A stretch of 64,000 bases of DNA from Pseudomonas grimontii (GTDB lineage: Bacteria; Pseudomonadota; Gammaproteobacteria; Pseudomonadales; Pseudomonadaceae): NCBI RefSeq assembly GCF_007858185.1, contig NZ_VFES01000007.1:124001-188000 (forward strand), given 5' to 3'. Positions 1 through 8,178 of this stretch are shown here, one piece after another. A program made the translations under genes and the position numbers. The notes under the pieces are model-generated. The model worked only from the letters and a program-made list of their open reading frames with translations. It was not told where the DNA came from and ran no database searches. Numbering within the stretch: the first letter of the stretch is position 1; the number at the start of each line of letters is the position of its first letter.

Positions 1-525
1 GTTTTTAAGTTATTGATGTGGGTGGCGACCGCACTGCCGCTCGCGGGTTGTGGCTTGGCCCAGACCGTGGCGGACGGCGCGGCGTCCACCACGAAAGCAA
101 TCTTCTACAAGCAGGTCAAAATCCTGCACCTGGATTTAAGCGCGCGCACGGCTCTGAACACCCAGGCCACCGACATGAGCGCGTTTTCGGTACCGACCTT
201 GATCCGGGTTTACCAACTGCGCGACAACAAGACGGTGGAGCTGGCGACCTATGAAGGGTTGCTGGGCGATGACGATCAACTGCTGGCGAGCGCGTTGCTG
301 GACAAACGCTCGGTGGTGGTGAAACCGCAGGAGGGTGCGCAACTGAATGTGCCCATGGACAAGGATGCGCAGTTCGTCACGGTGGTGGCCTTGTTCCGCA
401 ACCCCGATACTCGGCTGAACACGTGGCGTCTGACCTTGGCGCGTGACGACCTGGACCCGGATCGGGCGCGGGTGATCGAACTGGGAGACAGCCGCCTGAC
501 TCTGCGGCCCCTGGCGAAGGAATGA
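1..525 (+). CDS. tssJ: T6SS outer-membrane lipoprotein TssJ (5' partial)
   Basis: Type VI secretion lipoprotein that anchors the TssJLM membrane complex in the outer membrane. The reading frame is open to the first base of the window, and the visible start is a hydrophobic stretch ending in a lipobox L-A-G-C around codon 17, so the signal peptide probably begins just upstream. An in-window TTG (13) or ATG (16) would leave no charged n-region. After the lipobox cysteine there is a beta-rich domain of about 155 residues with the family-typical segment FSVPTLIRVYQL. It lies 3 nt upstream of tssE, as expected for a T6SS operon. Family assignment is by recognition; the truncated start is read directly. 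Confidence 0.85.
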   Translation, partial: VFKLLMWVATALPLAGCGLAQTVADGAASTTKAIFYKQVKILHLDLSARTALNTQATDMSAFSVPTLIRVYQLRDNKTVELATYEGLLGDDDQLLASALLDKRSVVVKPQEGAQLNVPMDKDAQFVTVVALFRNPDTRLNTWRLTLARDDLDPDRARVIELGDSRLTLRPLAKE

Positions 526-528
526 GTC

Positions 529-969
529 ATGACCGAGAAGAATCCTTCACTCTACGAAATGCTGCTGCAGAACTTTGAGGGTGAGCTGGAGCTGCATCGC
601 GTCAGCGAGGAGGACCAGCACACCCTGTCCGTGCTGGACAACTTGCAACGCATCCTCAACAGCCGCGCGGGCGCGCTTAGCCATCTACCGGATTACGGGC
701 TGCCGGACATGGGCCTGATCCTGCAAGGTCTTCCCGCCACGGCCCATGGCTTGATCAGCACCATGACCGCCACCTTGCTCAGGTACGAACCGCGTCTGGC
801 GGCGGTGGCCATCGAACTGCTGCCCCAGACCCTGCCGGGGCATCTGGAATATGCCCTGGACGTGCAATTGAAAGATGGGCAACGGGTGAACTTCGGTACC
901 ACGCTGGGCCCCGAGGGCAAGGTGCTGGTGCGCCACTTGAAGCAGCAACAGTACCTGTCCATGCCTTGA
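529..969 (+). CDS. tssE: T6SS baseplate protein TssE (gp25-like)
   Basis: TssE is the T6SS counterpart of phage T4 gp25 and joins the baseplate wedge to the contractile sheath. The 146-residue product shows the gp25-like layout: an N-terminal segment with SVLDNLQRILNSRAG, the conserved LPDYGLPDM stretch, a central helix and a C-terminal beta-rich end. The start ATG follows the tssJ stop after 3 nt, and the next gene begins 23 nt downstream, so the three genes are probably cotranscribed. Nothing is odd in length or composition. Confidence 0.88.
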   Translation: MTEKNPSLYEMLLQNFEGELELHRVSEEDQHTLSVLDNLQRILNSRAGALSHLPDYGLPDMGLILQGLPATAHGLISTMTATLLRYEPRLAAVAIELLPQTLPGHLEYALDVQLKDGQRVNFGTTLGPEGKVLVRHLKQQQYLSMP

Positions 970-992
970 ACCGATAACGGAAGGGAAACCCG

Positions 993-2090
993 ATGACGAC
1001 AGTGTTTGAAATGCGTATTCAAGTCGGCGGTGATCCGCGCGGTTTCAGCGAGTTCATGGCCTTGCGCAATGAGTTGGCCAAGCTTAGCCATCCCGCCTGC
1101 CCGGATGTGGATTGGGTGCAGGTCGAACAATGGTGCTTGAGGCTGTTCGAGCAGAATGGCGCAGACCTGCAGACCGCGTGCGTTTACACCCTGGCGTGTG
1201 CCCAACGCCACGGCGTGGAAGGGATGGCCCAAGGCGTTGCACTCATCGAGGCGCTTGCCAGCGAATGGTCACACGTATGGCCTCCAATGGAATCCACGCG
1301 TCTGGACTTGTTGGGGTGGCTGTTCGATCAACTGCAGGTGTTGCTGCGCCGCGCGCCAATTCTGGCGTACAGCGGTCCCGTGCTGGCTCAACTGCACACC
1401 GCGTTGGCCAGGTTGCGAGCGCGCTTGTTGCCTCACGGTCCGTTGCTGATACTCCAGGCGTTGCGACAACAGGTCGGCCTTCGCTTGGAACAGCTTTGTT
1501 CATCCAGCGAAACGCTGCCGGTGCCGTTGAGGGTGATGGCTCCGGCATGGGTGACACCTGTCGTGATCCTGCCACCCCCTGAAACGCAACCGCGACGGCA
1601 TCGTCGGGTGCTGTGGCTTTCAGTCGTGGGGCTTAGCGTTGCCTTGTTTGCGGGGATCGGTTGGCGAGCGTGGTGGGTGATTCCAGACCGTGAAATCCTC
1701 CTGCCTGAACCGGTGCGACTGGACAGCCTGTCGCTGTTCGATGCTGGCAGCGCAATGCTGAAACCGGATTCGACCAAGGTGTTGATCAATGCCCTGGTCG
1801 GCATCAAGGCGCAACCGGGCTGGCTGATCGTTATTGCCGGGCATACCGATGCCACCGGCTCTGTGGAGCAGAACCTGGCTCTGTCCCACGCCCGAGCTTC
1901 TGCGGTACGCGACTGGATGCAACGCATGGGCAGCATTGCCGACAGTTGCTTTGCCGTGCAGGGGTTTGCGGCCAATCAGCCACTCGCCAGCAATGGCACA
2001 GAGGCAGGACGTGCGGCCAACCGCCGTGTTGATATTCATCTGGTGCCGCAGGTCGGGGCGTGTGAAAACGTCACATTGGCTGCGCAATGA
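993..2090 (+). CDS. T6SS ImpA-N (TssA/VasL-like) protein with C-terminal OmpA domain
   Basis: A 365-residue T6SS accessory protein. Residues about 1-120 resemble the ImpA N-terminal domain of TssA/VasL proteins (DPRGFSEFMALRNELAKL; SEWSHVWPPMES). A transmembrane helix follows at about 208-228 after a run of Arg/His. The last 120 residues form an OmpA-like peptidoglycan-binding domain (LSLFDAGSAMLKPDS; VIAGHTDATG; GRAANRRVDIHL). ImpA-N proteins act in tail assembly, and the OmpA part would tether this one to the cell wall. It is the last T6SS gene; the next gene is convergent. Whether it replaces TssA or acts beside it cannot be told here. Confidence 0.75.
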   Translation: MTTVFEMRIQVGGDPRGFSEFMALRNELAKLSHPACPDVDWVQVEQWCLRLFEQNGADLQTACVYTLACAQRHGVEGMAQGVALIEALASEWSHVWPPMESTRLDLLGWLFDQLQVLLRRAPILAYSGPVLAQLHTALARLRARLLPHGPLLILQALRQQVGLRLEQLCSSSETLPVPLRVMAPAWVTPVVILPPPETQPRRHRRVLWLSVVGLSVALFAGIGWRAWWVIPDREILLPEPVRLDSLSLFDAGSAMLKPDSTKVLINALVGIKAQPGWLIVIAGHTDATGSVEQNLALSHARASAVRDWMQRMGSIADSCFAVQGFAANQPLASNGTEAGRAANRRVDIHLVPQVGACENVTLAAQ

Positions 2091-2166
2091 ATTGAACTCT
2101 CCCAGTTGCCTCTTTCGTTGATCGGCAGTGTGCCCGTGTGGGAGAGGACAACCCCGAACCTGAGCC

Positions 2167-3411
2167 TTATCTTGCGGCATGTACCGCCATCACCGTTTGG
2201 CGTGGCACGACGCCGGTGCACTTGGCCAACGCTTGCTGCACGTCTGCCAACAGGTCGGCAACGTCCTCAAGCCCGACCGATAAACGCACCAGCCCTTCGC
2301 TGATGCCATGGTGCGCGCGTTCTTCAGGGGTGTAGGTGCTATGGGTCATGCTCGCCGGGTGCTGGGCCAGTGACTCGGCGTCGCCCAGGCTGACGGCGCG
2401 GGTGAACAGTTTGAGGGCATTCATGAAGCGTCGACCGGTGTCGATCCCGCCCTTGAGTTCGAAGGCGATCATGCCGCCGGCCTGGCTCATCTGCCGCGCC
2501 GCCAATTCGTATTGCGCGAAGCTGCGCAGCCCCGGATACGTCACCCACTCCACGGCCGCATGCGCCTGTAGGGCTTCGGCCACGGCCTGGGCGTTGCTGC
2601 AATGGCGGTCCATGCGCAGGGCCAGGGTCTTGAGGCCGCGCATCAACAGCGAAGCGTCCTGGGGCGACATCACCGCACCGGTCAAGTCCTTGAGGCCTTG
2701 CAGGCGAATGCGCTGGGCCAGGGCCTGGTTGCTGACGGCAATACCGGCGGTGATGTCGCCATGACCGCTGAGGTATTTGGTGGCCGAGTGCACCACCACA
2801 TCGGCGCCCAGTTCCAGGGGACGTTGCAGGTAAGGCGTGCAGTAGGTGTTATCGACCACCACGGTGACGTTCGGCTGTTGATGGGCGAGGGCGGCCACGG
2901 CGGCGATGTCCACCAGTTGCAGGTTGGGGTTGGCCGGGGTCTCGCAGTAGATCATGCGGGTGGCGGGGCTGAGCGCCGCTTGCAGGGCGGCCAGGTCGGT
3001 GAGGTCGACGTGGCGCACCTTGATGCCGAACTCGCCGATACCGTGATGCAGCAGGGCGAAGGTGCAGCCGTAGAGCGTCTGGCTGACGATCACCTCATCG
3101 CCTGGGCGCAGCAGGGTCCAGAATGTCGCGGCAATCGCGCCCATGCCGGAACTGAACGCTACCGCTGCCTCGCCGTTTTCCAGGGTGGCCATGCGTGATT
3201 CCAGGAGCGCCAGGGTCGGGTTGGAAATGCGCGTATAGAAATGACCGCTGGCCTCACCGGCAAAACAGGCGGCGCCGTATTCGGCAGTGGGGAACGCAAA
3301 GGTGGCCGACAGGTAGATCGGCGGCACGAGCGCGCCATGGTGGTCCTTGGGGTCGTAGCCGTGGTGGATGGCACGGGTGGAAAAGCCGAATGCAGTGTGT
3401 TTATTGTTCAT
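2167..3411 (-). CDS. mdeA: L-methionine gamma-lyase
   Basis: PLP enzyme that cleaves methionine to methanethiol, ammonia and 2-oxobutanoate. The 414-residue product closely follows the Pseudomonas putida MdeA pattern as I remember it: TRAIHHGYDP at the N-terminus, YGCTF with Tyr114 and Cys116 (the cysteine that separates gamma-lyase from cystathionine enzymes), and the PLP-lysine motif SATKYLSGHGD with Lys212. The C-terminus carries about 14 extra residues (VVPRQTVMAVHAAR) beyond the usual end. An Lrp-type gene is divergent 123 bp away, matching the mdeA-mdeR arrangement. Cystathionine gamma-lyase is less likely because of the cysteine. Confidence 0.9.
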   Translation of the reverse strand: MNNKHTAFGFSTRAIHHGYDPKDHHGALVPPIYLSATFAFPTAEYGAACFAGEASGHFYTRISNPTLALLESRMATLENGEAAVAFSSGMGAIAATFWTLLRPGDEVIVSQTLYGCTFALLHHGIGEFGIKVRHVDLTDLAALQAALSPATRMIYCETPANPNLQLVDIAAVAALAHQQPNVTVVVDNTYCTPYLQRPLELGADVVVHSATKYLSGHGDITAGIAVSNQALAQRIRLQGLKDLTGAVMSPQDASLLMRGLKTLALRMDRHCSNAQAVAEALQAHAAVEWVTYPGLRSFAQYELAARQMSQAGGMIAFELKGGIDTGRRFMNALKLFTRAVSLGDAESLAQHPASMTHSTYTPEERAHHGISEGLVRLSVGLEDVADLLADVQQALAKCTGVVPRQTVMAVHAAR

Positions 3412-3534
3412 GTCGGGCGCTCCTTATTTCCTACAATGCTATGCTTATAATCACGGCTGGATGTTCCAAACTTTGCCGACAAATTCCCTGTCCCGGGATG
3501 AAAAAACACTAAAAACAATGAATAGAGGCAAAAC
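3412..3534. promoter_or_regulatory. divergent promoter region between mdeA and the Lrp-type regulator
   Basis: AT-rich 123-bp region relative to its flanks that must hold the promoters of both divergent genes. Lrp-family regulators of this arrangement usually bind between the two genes and respond to the substrate amino acid. I cannot define an operator with confidence. Confidence 0.45.
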
Positions 3535-4005
3535 ATGCCCGTCACGCTGGATCGCACCGACAAAGCGTTATTAAACGCCCTGCAAGGCAATGCCCGTTTA
3601 ACCGTGGCCGAGCTGGCCGACCGCGTGTCCCTGACCACTTCACCGTGCTGGCGACGGGTCAGGAACCTGGAGGAAAGCGGGGTGATCAGCGGCTACCAGG
3701 CGATCCTCTCGCCCAAGGCGCTGGGGTATGGGGTGACGGCGTTTGTCAGCATCATGATGGAGAGCCACACCCAGGAAATCGCCCGGGCGTTCGAGCAACG
3801 CTTATTGGATATTCCGGAAATCGTGGCGTGTCATAACGTATCGGGGCGCTATGACTTTCTGCTGGAAGTGGTGGCGAAGGACCTGGAGTCGTTCGGCGAG
3901 TTTGCGCGGGAGGTGTTGCAGACGCTGCCGTGCGTCAAGGAGATCTATTCGAGTTTTTCCTATAAATCGGTGAGGCCGTTGCGGGTGATTCCATTGCCGG
4001 GTTGA
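3535..4005 (+). CDS. mdeR: Lrp/AsnC-family regulator, MdeR-like
   Basis: 156-residue Lrp/AsnC transcription regulator. The N-terminal winged helix (LDRTDKALLNALQGNARLT, then SPCWRRVRNLEESGVI) is followed by the RAM ligand-binding and oligomerisation domain (GRYDFLLEVVAKDLESF). It is divergent from methionine gamma-lyase and probably activates it in response to methionine or related amino acids, as MdeR does in P. putida. The symbol rests on context rather than on a diagnostic residue. Confidence 0.82.
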   Translation: MPVTLDRTDKALLNALQGNARLTVAELADRVSLTTSPCWRRVRNLEESGVISGYQAILSPKALGYGVTAFVSIMMESHTQEIARAFEQRLLDIPEIVACHNVSGRYDFLLEVVAKDLESFGEFAREVLQTLPCVKEIYSSFSYKSVRPLRVIPLPG

Positions 4006-4112
4006 TCGCACACCGCTCCATTGGTCACCTGTTCTTCCCCGCAATTGGCTATTTCTCCCCTACGGCCCGGTGGCTAACCTAGCCACCACTTCCCACCGTT
4101 CCGGAGTTCCTC

Positions 4113-4550
4113 ATGCAAGCCCGTACCGATTTCTACACTGCTTCCCCAGACGCCATGAAAGCCATGCTCGCCCTGGAAGCCGCCGTCGGCAAACTCTCCA
4201 TCGAGCTGCCACTGCTGGAACTGATACGCCTGCGTGTGTCGCAGATCAACGGCTGTGCGTTCTGCCTGGACATGCATACCGCCGATGCCCGCAAGGGCGG
4301 CGAGACCGAGCGTCGCCTTTACACCCTGTCGGCCTGGCGCGAAACGCCGTTCTTCACCCCGCGTGAACGCGCGGCATTGGCCTGGGCCGAGAGCCTGACG
4401 CTGCTGAGCCAGACCCTCGCGCCGGACGCAGACTTCACGGCGCTCGCCGCCGAGTTCAGCCCCCAGGAGCAAGTCGACCTGAGCGTGGCCATCGCCACCA
4501 TCAACAGCTGGAATCGCCTCGCGGTAGGGTTTCGCAAGATGCCTAAATAA
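4113..4550 (+). CDS. AhpD-like carboxymuconolactone decarboxylase family protein
   Basis: 145-residue all-helical protein of the carboxymuconolactone decarboxylase/AhpD superfamily. The redox motif C-A-F-C followed by a histidine (INGCAFCLDMHTADARKGG, about residues 46-64) is the peroxidase-type active site of AhpD-like enzymes; the C-terminus has SVAIATINSWNR, also family-typical. It probably acts in alkylhydroperoxide or general thiol-based detoxification. It stands alone on its strand, followed by a large REP hairpin. True substrate is unknown. Confidence 0.8.
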   Translation: MQARTDFYTASPDAMKAMLALEAAVGKLSIELPLLELIRLRVSQINGCAFCLDMHTADARKGGETERRLYTLSAWRETPFFTPRERAALAWAESLTLLSQTLAPDADFTALAAEFSPQEQVDLSVAIATINSWNRLAVGFRKMPK

Positions 4551-4570
4551 GAAGGTTGAAGACGGCTCTT

Positions 4571-4707
4571 TGTGGCGAGCGGGCTTGTCCCGCGTTGGGC
4601 TGCGCAGCAGCCCCAAAAACAGGTGCAGAGGAGTGCCTGATACACCCCTCATTCGTCTTTATCAGGGGCGCTTCGCACCCCAACGCGGGACAAGCCCGCT
4701 CGCCACA
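4571..4707. repeat. REP doublet (REPIN), GTGGCGAGCGGGC type
   Basis: Perfect 29-bp inverted repeat: left arm 4571-4599, right arm 4679-4707, each with GTGGCGAGCGGGCTTG. An inner imperfect GGGCTGCG/CGCACCCC extension follows the left arm. It lies between convergent genes and may act as a bidirectional terminator or mRNA stabiliser. Confidence 0.85.
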
Positions 4708-4780
4708 GAGGTCCCAGTTTGCTGCGCGACAGCGCTACTTCGAAGAGGTAGTGGGACCTCCCTCTCCACAGGGGTAAGTG

Positions 4781-6928
4781 TCAGAAGTTCACCGAAGCAC
4801 TCAGGCGCGCCGTCAGTGGCGCGCCCTGGAACAGATAGTCATCGCCCATGTACTCGCCCGCGTCGCGCCAGTAGCGCTTGTCGAACAGGTTGTCGACGCT
4901 CAGGCGGAACACCGTCTCGTAGCCGTCGACCTTGGTGGTGTAGCGGCTGCCGACGTTGACCACCGCATAATCTCCCACCTCCACATTGCCGCTGCGGTTG
5001 GCGTACTTCTTGGCGCTGTATTGCACGCCGCCGAGCACGGCTAATCCATTCACCCACGGCAACGCATAATCGGCGTACACACTGGCGCGCAGCTTGGGCA
5101 CGTTGATCGCCTGGTGCGCTTCGTATTCCGGCGTGCCGCTGCCGTTCACCCGTGCACGAATCGCCGCCACGCTGGTGGAAATCTGCAGGCGGTCGGTGGC
5201 CCAGCCGTTGGCCGACAGTTCCACGCCGGTGTTCTTCTGCTCGCCCTGTTGCACATAGGTGAAGGCACCGGGGCCCTCCGGCTTGGCGTACTGGTAGGCC
5301 TGGCGCGTCTGGAACACAGCGGCGGCGAAGCTGATGCGGCGCCAGTCGTATTTCACCCCGGCTTCGATTTGCCGCGAGGTGGTCGGGGCCAGGGTTTCAT
5401 CGGCGTTGCTCGCAAACCACGGTGCGGTGCCGCCCAGGGACAGGCCTTTGCTGTAGCTGGTGTACAGCGAGATGTTTTCCACCGGTTTGTAGATCAATGC
5501 CGCCTGGGGCAGGAACACGTATTGCTGGGTATGGCGGGCCTGGTCGCCCGTGACGCCGTCGAAGGCTTTTTCATCCAGGCGCACTTCGCGACCGCCGAGG
5601 ATGGTTTGCCATTGCTCGTTGAAGCGGATGCGGTCGGTGACGAACAGGCCGTACTGGCGGCTGTCGAGGGTGCGATGGCTGTCGTTCAACGGTTTGTCGG
5701 TGGGCGTGAACGTCGGCGCATCATCGTCGATATTGGTCGTGCCGATGTACTCGTTGACGGCCTTGCGCTTGTCGATCACCCGGCGAAATGCGCTGGTGCC
5801 GAAGGTCAGTTCATGGCCGATGCCTGCGGTGTCGAACAAGCCGGTCATCGCCGCCTGGACTTCATCGTCACGTCGGGTGTCGTCGGGGCTGCGGTAGTCG
5901 TAGACGTCGTAGTTGCCTTCGGGCGTGAAGTGGTTGCCGACCCCGCTGGTGTCGCCGCCCCAGGCAAACGAACTGTAGTCATCGATCACCACCTTGCTGC
6001 GCGCGGCGCTGACGCTGCCTTTCCACTGGTCGCTGAAGCGGTATTCGAACCGGCCGTTGAGGTTCAACGCGTCGATGCCGACTTGCTTGGAACCGCTCTG
6101 GTGGCCCAGCAGTTTTTTCGGCGAGGCGCCGTTGGGCACCTCGGTGCCGCCCAGCAACTGGTAGCCCGGCACCGAGCGTTGTTGCTTGTTCTGGTATTCC
6201 GCGTCGAGTTGCAGCACGGCGTCGGGGCTGATGTTCCAGTCGAAGGCCAGGGACACAAAATCGCGCTGGCCGTTGGCGTGCTCCACATAGGAATTGAGGT
6301 CTTCATGGGCGACGTTGGCGCGCAGGCCGAATTGCTGCTCGCTGCCAAACCAGCCGCCGACGTCGGTGGCGATATAGCCGCTGCCGCGGTCATCGGTGGA
6401 CACCGTCACCGAGCGCACATCCTCCGGGCGCTTGGTCACGTAGTTGATCACGCCGCTGGGCTCGGAAATCCCGCTCTGCAAACCGGCCAGGCCCTTGAGC
6501 ACTTCCACTTGCTGCTTGTTTTCCAGGGCGACGTTCTGCTCGCCGGTGATGGTGCGCCCGTTGATCTTGTAGCTGCTCGCCGCATTCAGCGAGAAGCCGC
6601 GCACCACGAAATTTTCGTAGTAGCCGATGGGCGCGTAGCTGTCGCCCACCGAGGCGTCGTTGCGCAGCACTTCACTGAGCAGGCGTGCTTGCTGGTCCTT
6701 GAGCATGGCGGCGTTGATCACCGTGATCGAGGCCGGAGTGTCCAGCAGCGGCGCCTCATTGAAGCCGCCGACCGAGGCGGTGTCTGCGCGATAGCCGGAC
6801 TCGTCCTGGCCCTGGACCTGCACCGCCGGCAGTTCGACCTGCGCCGCCCAACTGTTGCCGATACCGCCGCTGAGCAGCAGGCCGAGAGCGAAACGTGTAC
6901 TGACGACGGGACGAAAACGCAAAACCAT
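4781..6928 (-). CDS. TonB-dependent siderophore receptor
   Basis: Outer-membrane receptor of about 715 residues that would import a ferric siderophore using TonB energy. A signal peptide (FALGLLLSGGIGNSWAA) leads into a TonB box-like segment, a plug domain (TPASITVINAAMLKDQQ; GFSLNAASSYKINGRT; GLAGLQSGISEPSGVINYVTKRP) and a 22-strand-type barrel ending in the canonical aromatic residue (RLSASVNF). No STN signalling domain is present. I chose ATG 6928; an in-frame ATG at 6964 adds 12 residues ahead of the signal peptide, and neither has a strong ribosome site. No Fur box is evident. The ligand is unknown; the upstream neighbour is the acetoin-block SDR. Confidence 0.85.
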   Translation of the reverse strand: MVLRFRPVVSTRFALGLLLSGGIGNSWAAQVELPAVQVQGQDESGYRADTASVGGFNEAPLLDTPASITVINAAMLKDQQARLLSEVLRNDASVGDSYAPIGYYENFVVRGFSLNAASSYKINGRTITGEQNVALENKQQVEVLKGLAGLQSGISEPSGVINYVTKRPEDVRSVTVSTDDRGSGYIATDVGGWFGSEQQFGLRANVAHEDLNSYVEHANGQRDFVSLAFDWNISPDAVLQLDAEYQNKQQRSVPGYQLLGGTEVPNGASPKKLLGHQSGSKQVGIDALNLNGRFEYRFSDQWKGSVSAARSKVVIDDYSSFAWGGDTSGVGNHFTPEGNYDVYDYRSPDDTRRDDEVQAAMTGLFDTAGIGHELTFGTSAFRRVIDKRKAVNEYIGTTNIDDDAPTFTPTDKPLNDSHRTLDSRQYGLFVTDRIRFNEQWQTILGGREVRLDEKAFDGVTGDQARHTQQYVFLPQAALIYKPVENISLYTSYSKGLSLGGTAPWFASNADETLAPTTSRQIEAGVKYDWRRISFAAAVFQTRQAYQYAKPEGPGAFTYVQQGEQKNTGVELSANGWATDRLQISTSVAAIRARVNGSGTPEYEAHQAINVPKLRASVYADYALPWVNGLAVLGGVQYSAKKYANRSGNVEVGDYAVVNVGSRYTTKVDGYETVFRLSVDNLFDKRYWRDAGEYMGDDYLFQGAPLTARLSASVNF

Positions 6929-7016
6929 GGGGCAGGGCCTTAAAGCGCAGGGCGAGGGGCGCATAAGCTAGGCATAACGGCCAGGTTTTACAAGCGTCCG
7001 GTACGGGGGCGTGCGC

Positions 7017-7033
7017 TGAGACAGGGCGTCTCA
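7017..7033. promoter_or_regulatory. palindrome TGAGAC-N5-GTCTCA, candidate AcoR site before the SDR
   Basis: Perfect inverted repeat TGAGACAGGGCGTCTCA, 87 bp before the start of the acetoin/diacetyl reductase-like gene. The same half-sites with the same 5-bp spacer recur upstream of acoA at 10131-10147. That suggests both are bound by the AcoR encoded between them (inference). Confidence 0.55.
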
Positions 7034-7119
7034 ACGCCTACGCCAAACCCTTTGCGCCTCGACAGCCCGTGCAGGCACCTGCGATAGACAACGCTCTCTC
7101 ATCGTTGCAGGAGATCATC

Positions 7120-7899
7120 ATGAGTATCGCTGGAAAAGTTGCGCTGGTGACCGGCGCGGGGCAGGGCATTGGTCGGGCCATCGCCCTGCGCCTGGCACAG
7201 GACGGTGCCGACATCGCCCTGGTCGACATCAATGGCGCCAAGCTGGAAGCCGTGGCCGCCGAAGTCGTGGCCCTCGGGCGCAAGGCCTCGGTGTTTATCG
7301 CCGACGTGTCCAAGCGCGACCAGGTGGTGGCGGCGGTCGAGCATGCATATCAGACCCTTGGTGGCTTCGACATCATCGTCAACAACGCCGGGGTCGCGCA
7401 GATCGACTCGCTGCTGGACGTCAGCCCGGAACAGGTCGAGCGTACCCTGGGTATCAACGTGCAGGGCGTGTTGTGGGGCATCCAGGCCGCCGGCAATAAG
7501 TTCAAGGCGCTCAAGCAGAAGGGCAAGATCATCAATGCCTGCTCCATTGCCGGCCATGAAGGTTTTGCGCTGCTGGGCGTGTACTCGGCCACCAAGTTTG
7601 CCGTGCGGGCCTTGACCCAGGTGGCGGCCAAGGAACTGGCGAGTGCGGGGATCACGGTCAATGCCTACTGTCCGGGCGTGGTGGGCACCGACATGTGGGT
7701 GGAGATCGACAAGCGCATGGCCGAGATTACTGGCGCCGAAGTAGGGGCGACGTATAAGAAGTATGTGGATGGGATTGCCTTGGGGCGGGCGGAAACGCCG
7801 GAGGATGTGGCGGGGTTGGTGGCCTACCTGGCCGGGCCGGATGCGGATTATATGACCGGGCAGGCACCGTTGATCGATGGCGGGCTGGTTTATCGCTGA
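7120..7899 (+). CDS. budC: SDR, acetoin (diacetyl) reductase / 2,3-butanediol dehydrogenase-like
   Basis: 259-residue classical short-chain dehydrogenase. The NAD-binding motif TGAGQGIG, NNAGV, the catalytic serine in ACSIAGHEG and YSATKFA are all present. The C-terminal half (GTDMWVEIDKRMAEITG; IALGRAETPEDVAGLVAYLAGPDADYMTG) matches the BudC/ButA acetoin reductase group, which interconverts diacetyl, acetoin and 2,3-butanediol. ATG 7120 has a good upstream GCAGGAG; a longer in-frame start at 7069 is unlikely. Its placement beside AcoR and acoABC fits feeding butanediol into acetoin cleavage. Confidence 0.8.
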   Translation: MSIAGKVALVTGAGQGIGRAIALRLAQDGADIALVDINGAKLEAVAAEVVALGRKASVFIADVSKRDQVVAAVEHAYQTLGGFDIIVNNAGVAQIDSLLDVSPEQVERTLGINVQGVLWGIQAAGNKFKALKQKGKIINACSIAGHEGFALLGVYSATKFAVRALTQVAAKELASAGITVNAYCPGVVGTDMWVEIDKRMAEITGAEVGATYKKYVDGIALGRAETPEDVAGLVAYLAGPDADYMTGQAPLIDGGLVYR

Positions 7900-7921
7900 T
7901 CTCCCAAGGCCTACGGTGTTA

Positions 7922-8162
7922 AATGTGGGAGGGGCGGTGCGACGATTCGACTTGCACCACCTTATCCAACACCGCGCAAATCCGTAGCAGCTGCCGAGCG
8001 CAAGCGAGGCTGCGTCGGCCGCGCCTCGAGCCTGAATCGGCAGCGCGCCTGACGCAGCCTCGCCAAGGCTCGACAGTTGCTACGCACTATTCTATTGAAG
8101 TTGTGTAGATACCCGATGCTTATCGGGTGCAAGTCGAATCGTCGCACCGCCCCTCCCACATT
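7922..8162. repeat. nested REP doublets (one REPIN inside another) between convergent genes
   Basis: Gene-free interval. An outer perfect 37-bp inverted repeat (7922-7958 and 8126-8162) has the GTGGGAGGGGC REP end plus the 16-mer GGTGCGACGATTCGAC in both arms (7936-7951 and, inverted, 8133-8148). Inside it sits an unrelated imperfect 34-bp inverted repeat (7983-8016 and 8051-8084) starting CGTAGCAGCTGCC. This looks like a second palindrome family inserted in the loop of the first. Confidence 0.85.
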
Positions 8163-8178
8163 GTTGACCCCCGTTGTG

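Noticed and set aside
5114..6943. 609-codon plus-strand frame opposite the TonB receptor
   Set aside because: Antisense shadow of an intact receptor gene with low-complexity translation (Ala, Val, Gly, His rich).
7073..7088. Sigma-54 box (AGGCACCTGCGATAGA) before the SDR gene
   Set aside because: The -12 GC is missing at the required spacing, so it does not meet the -24/-12 rule.
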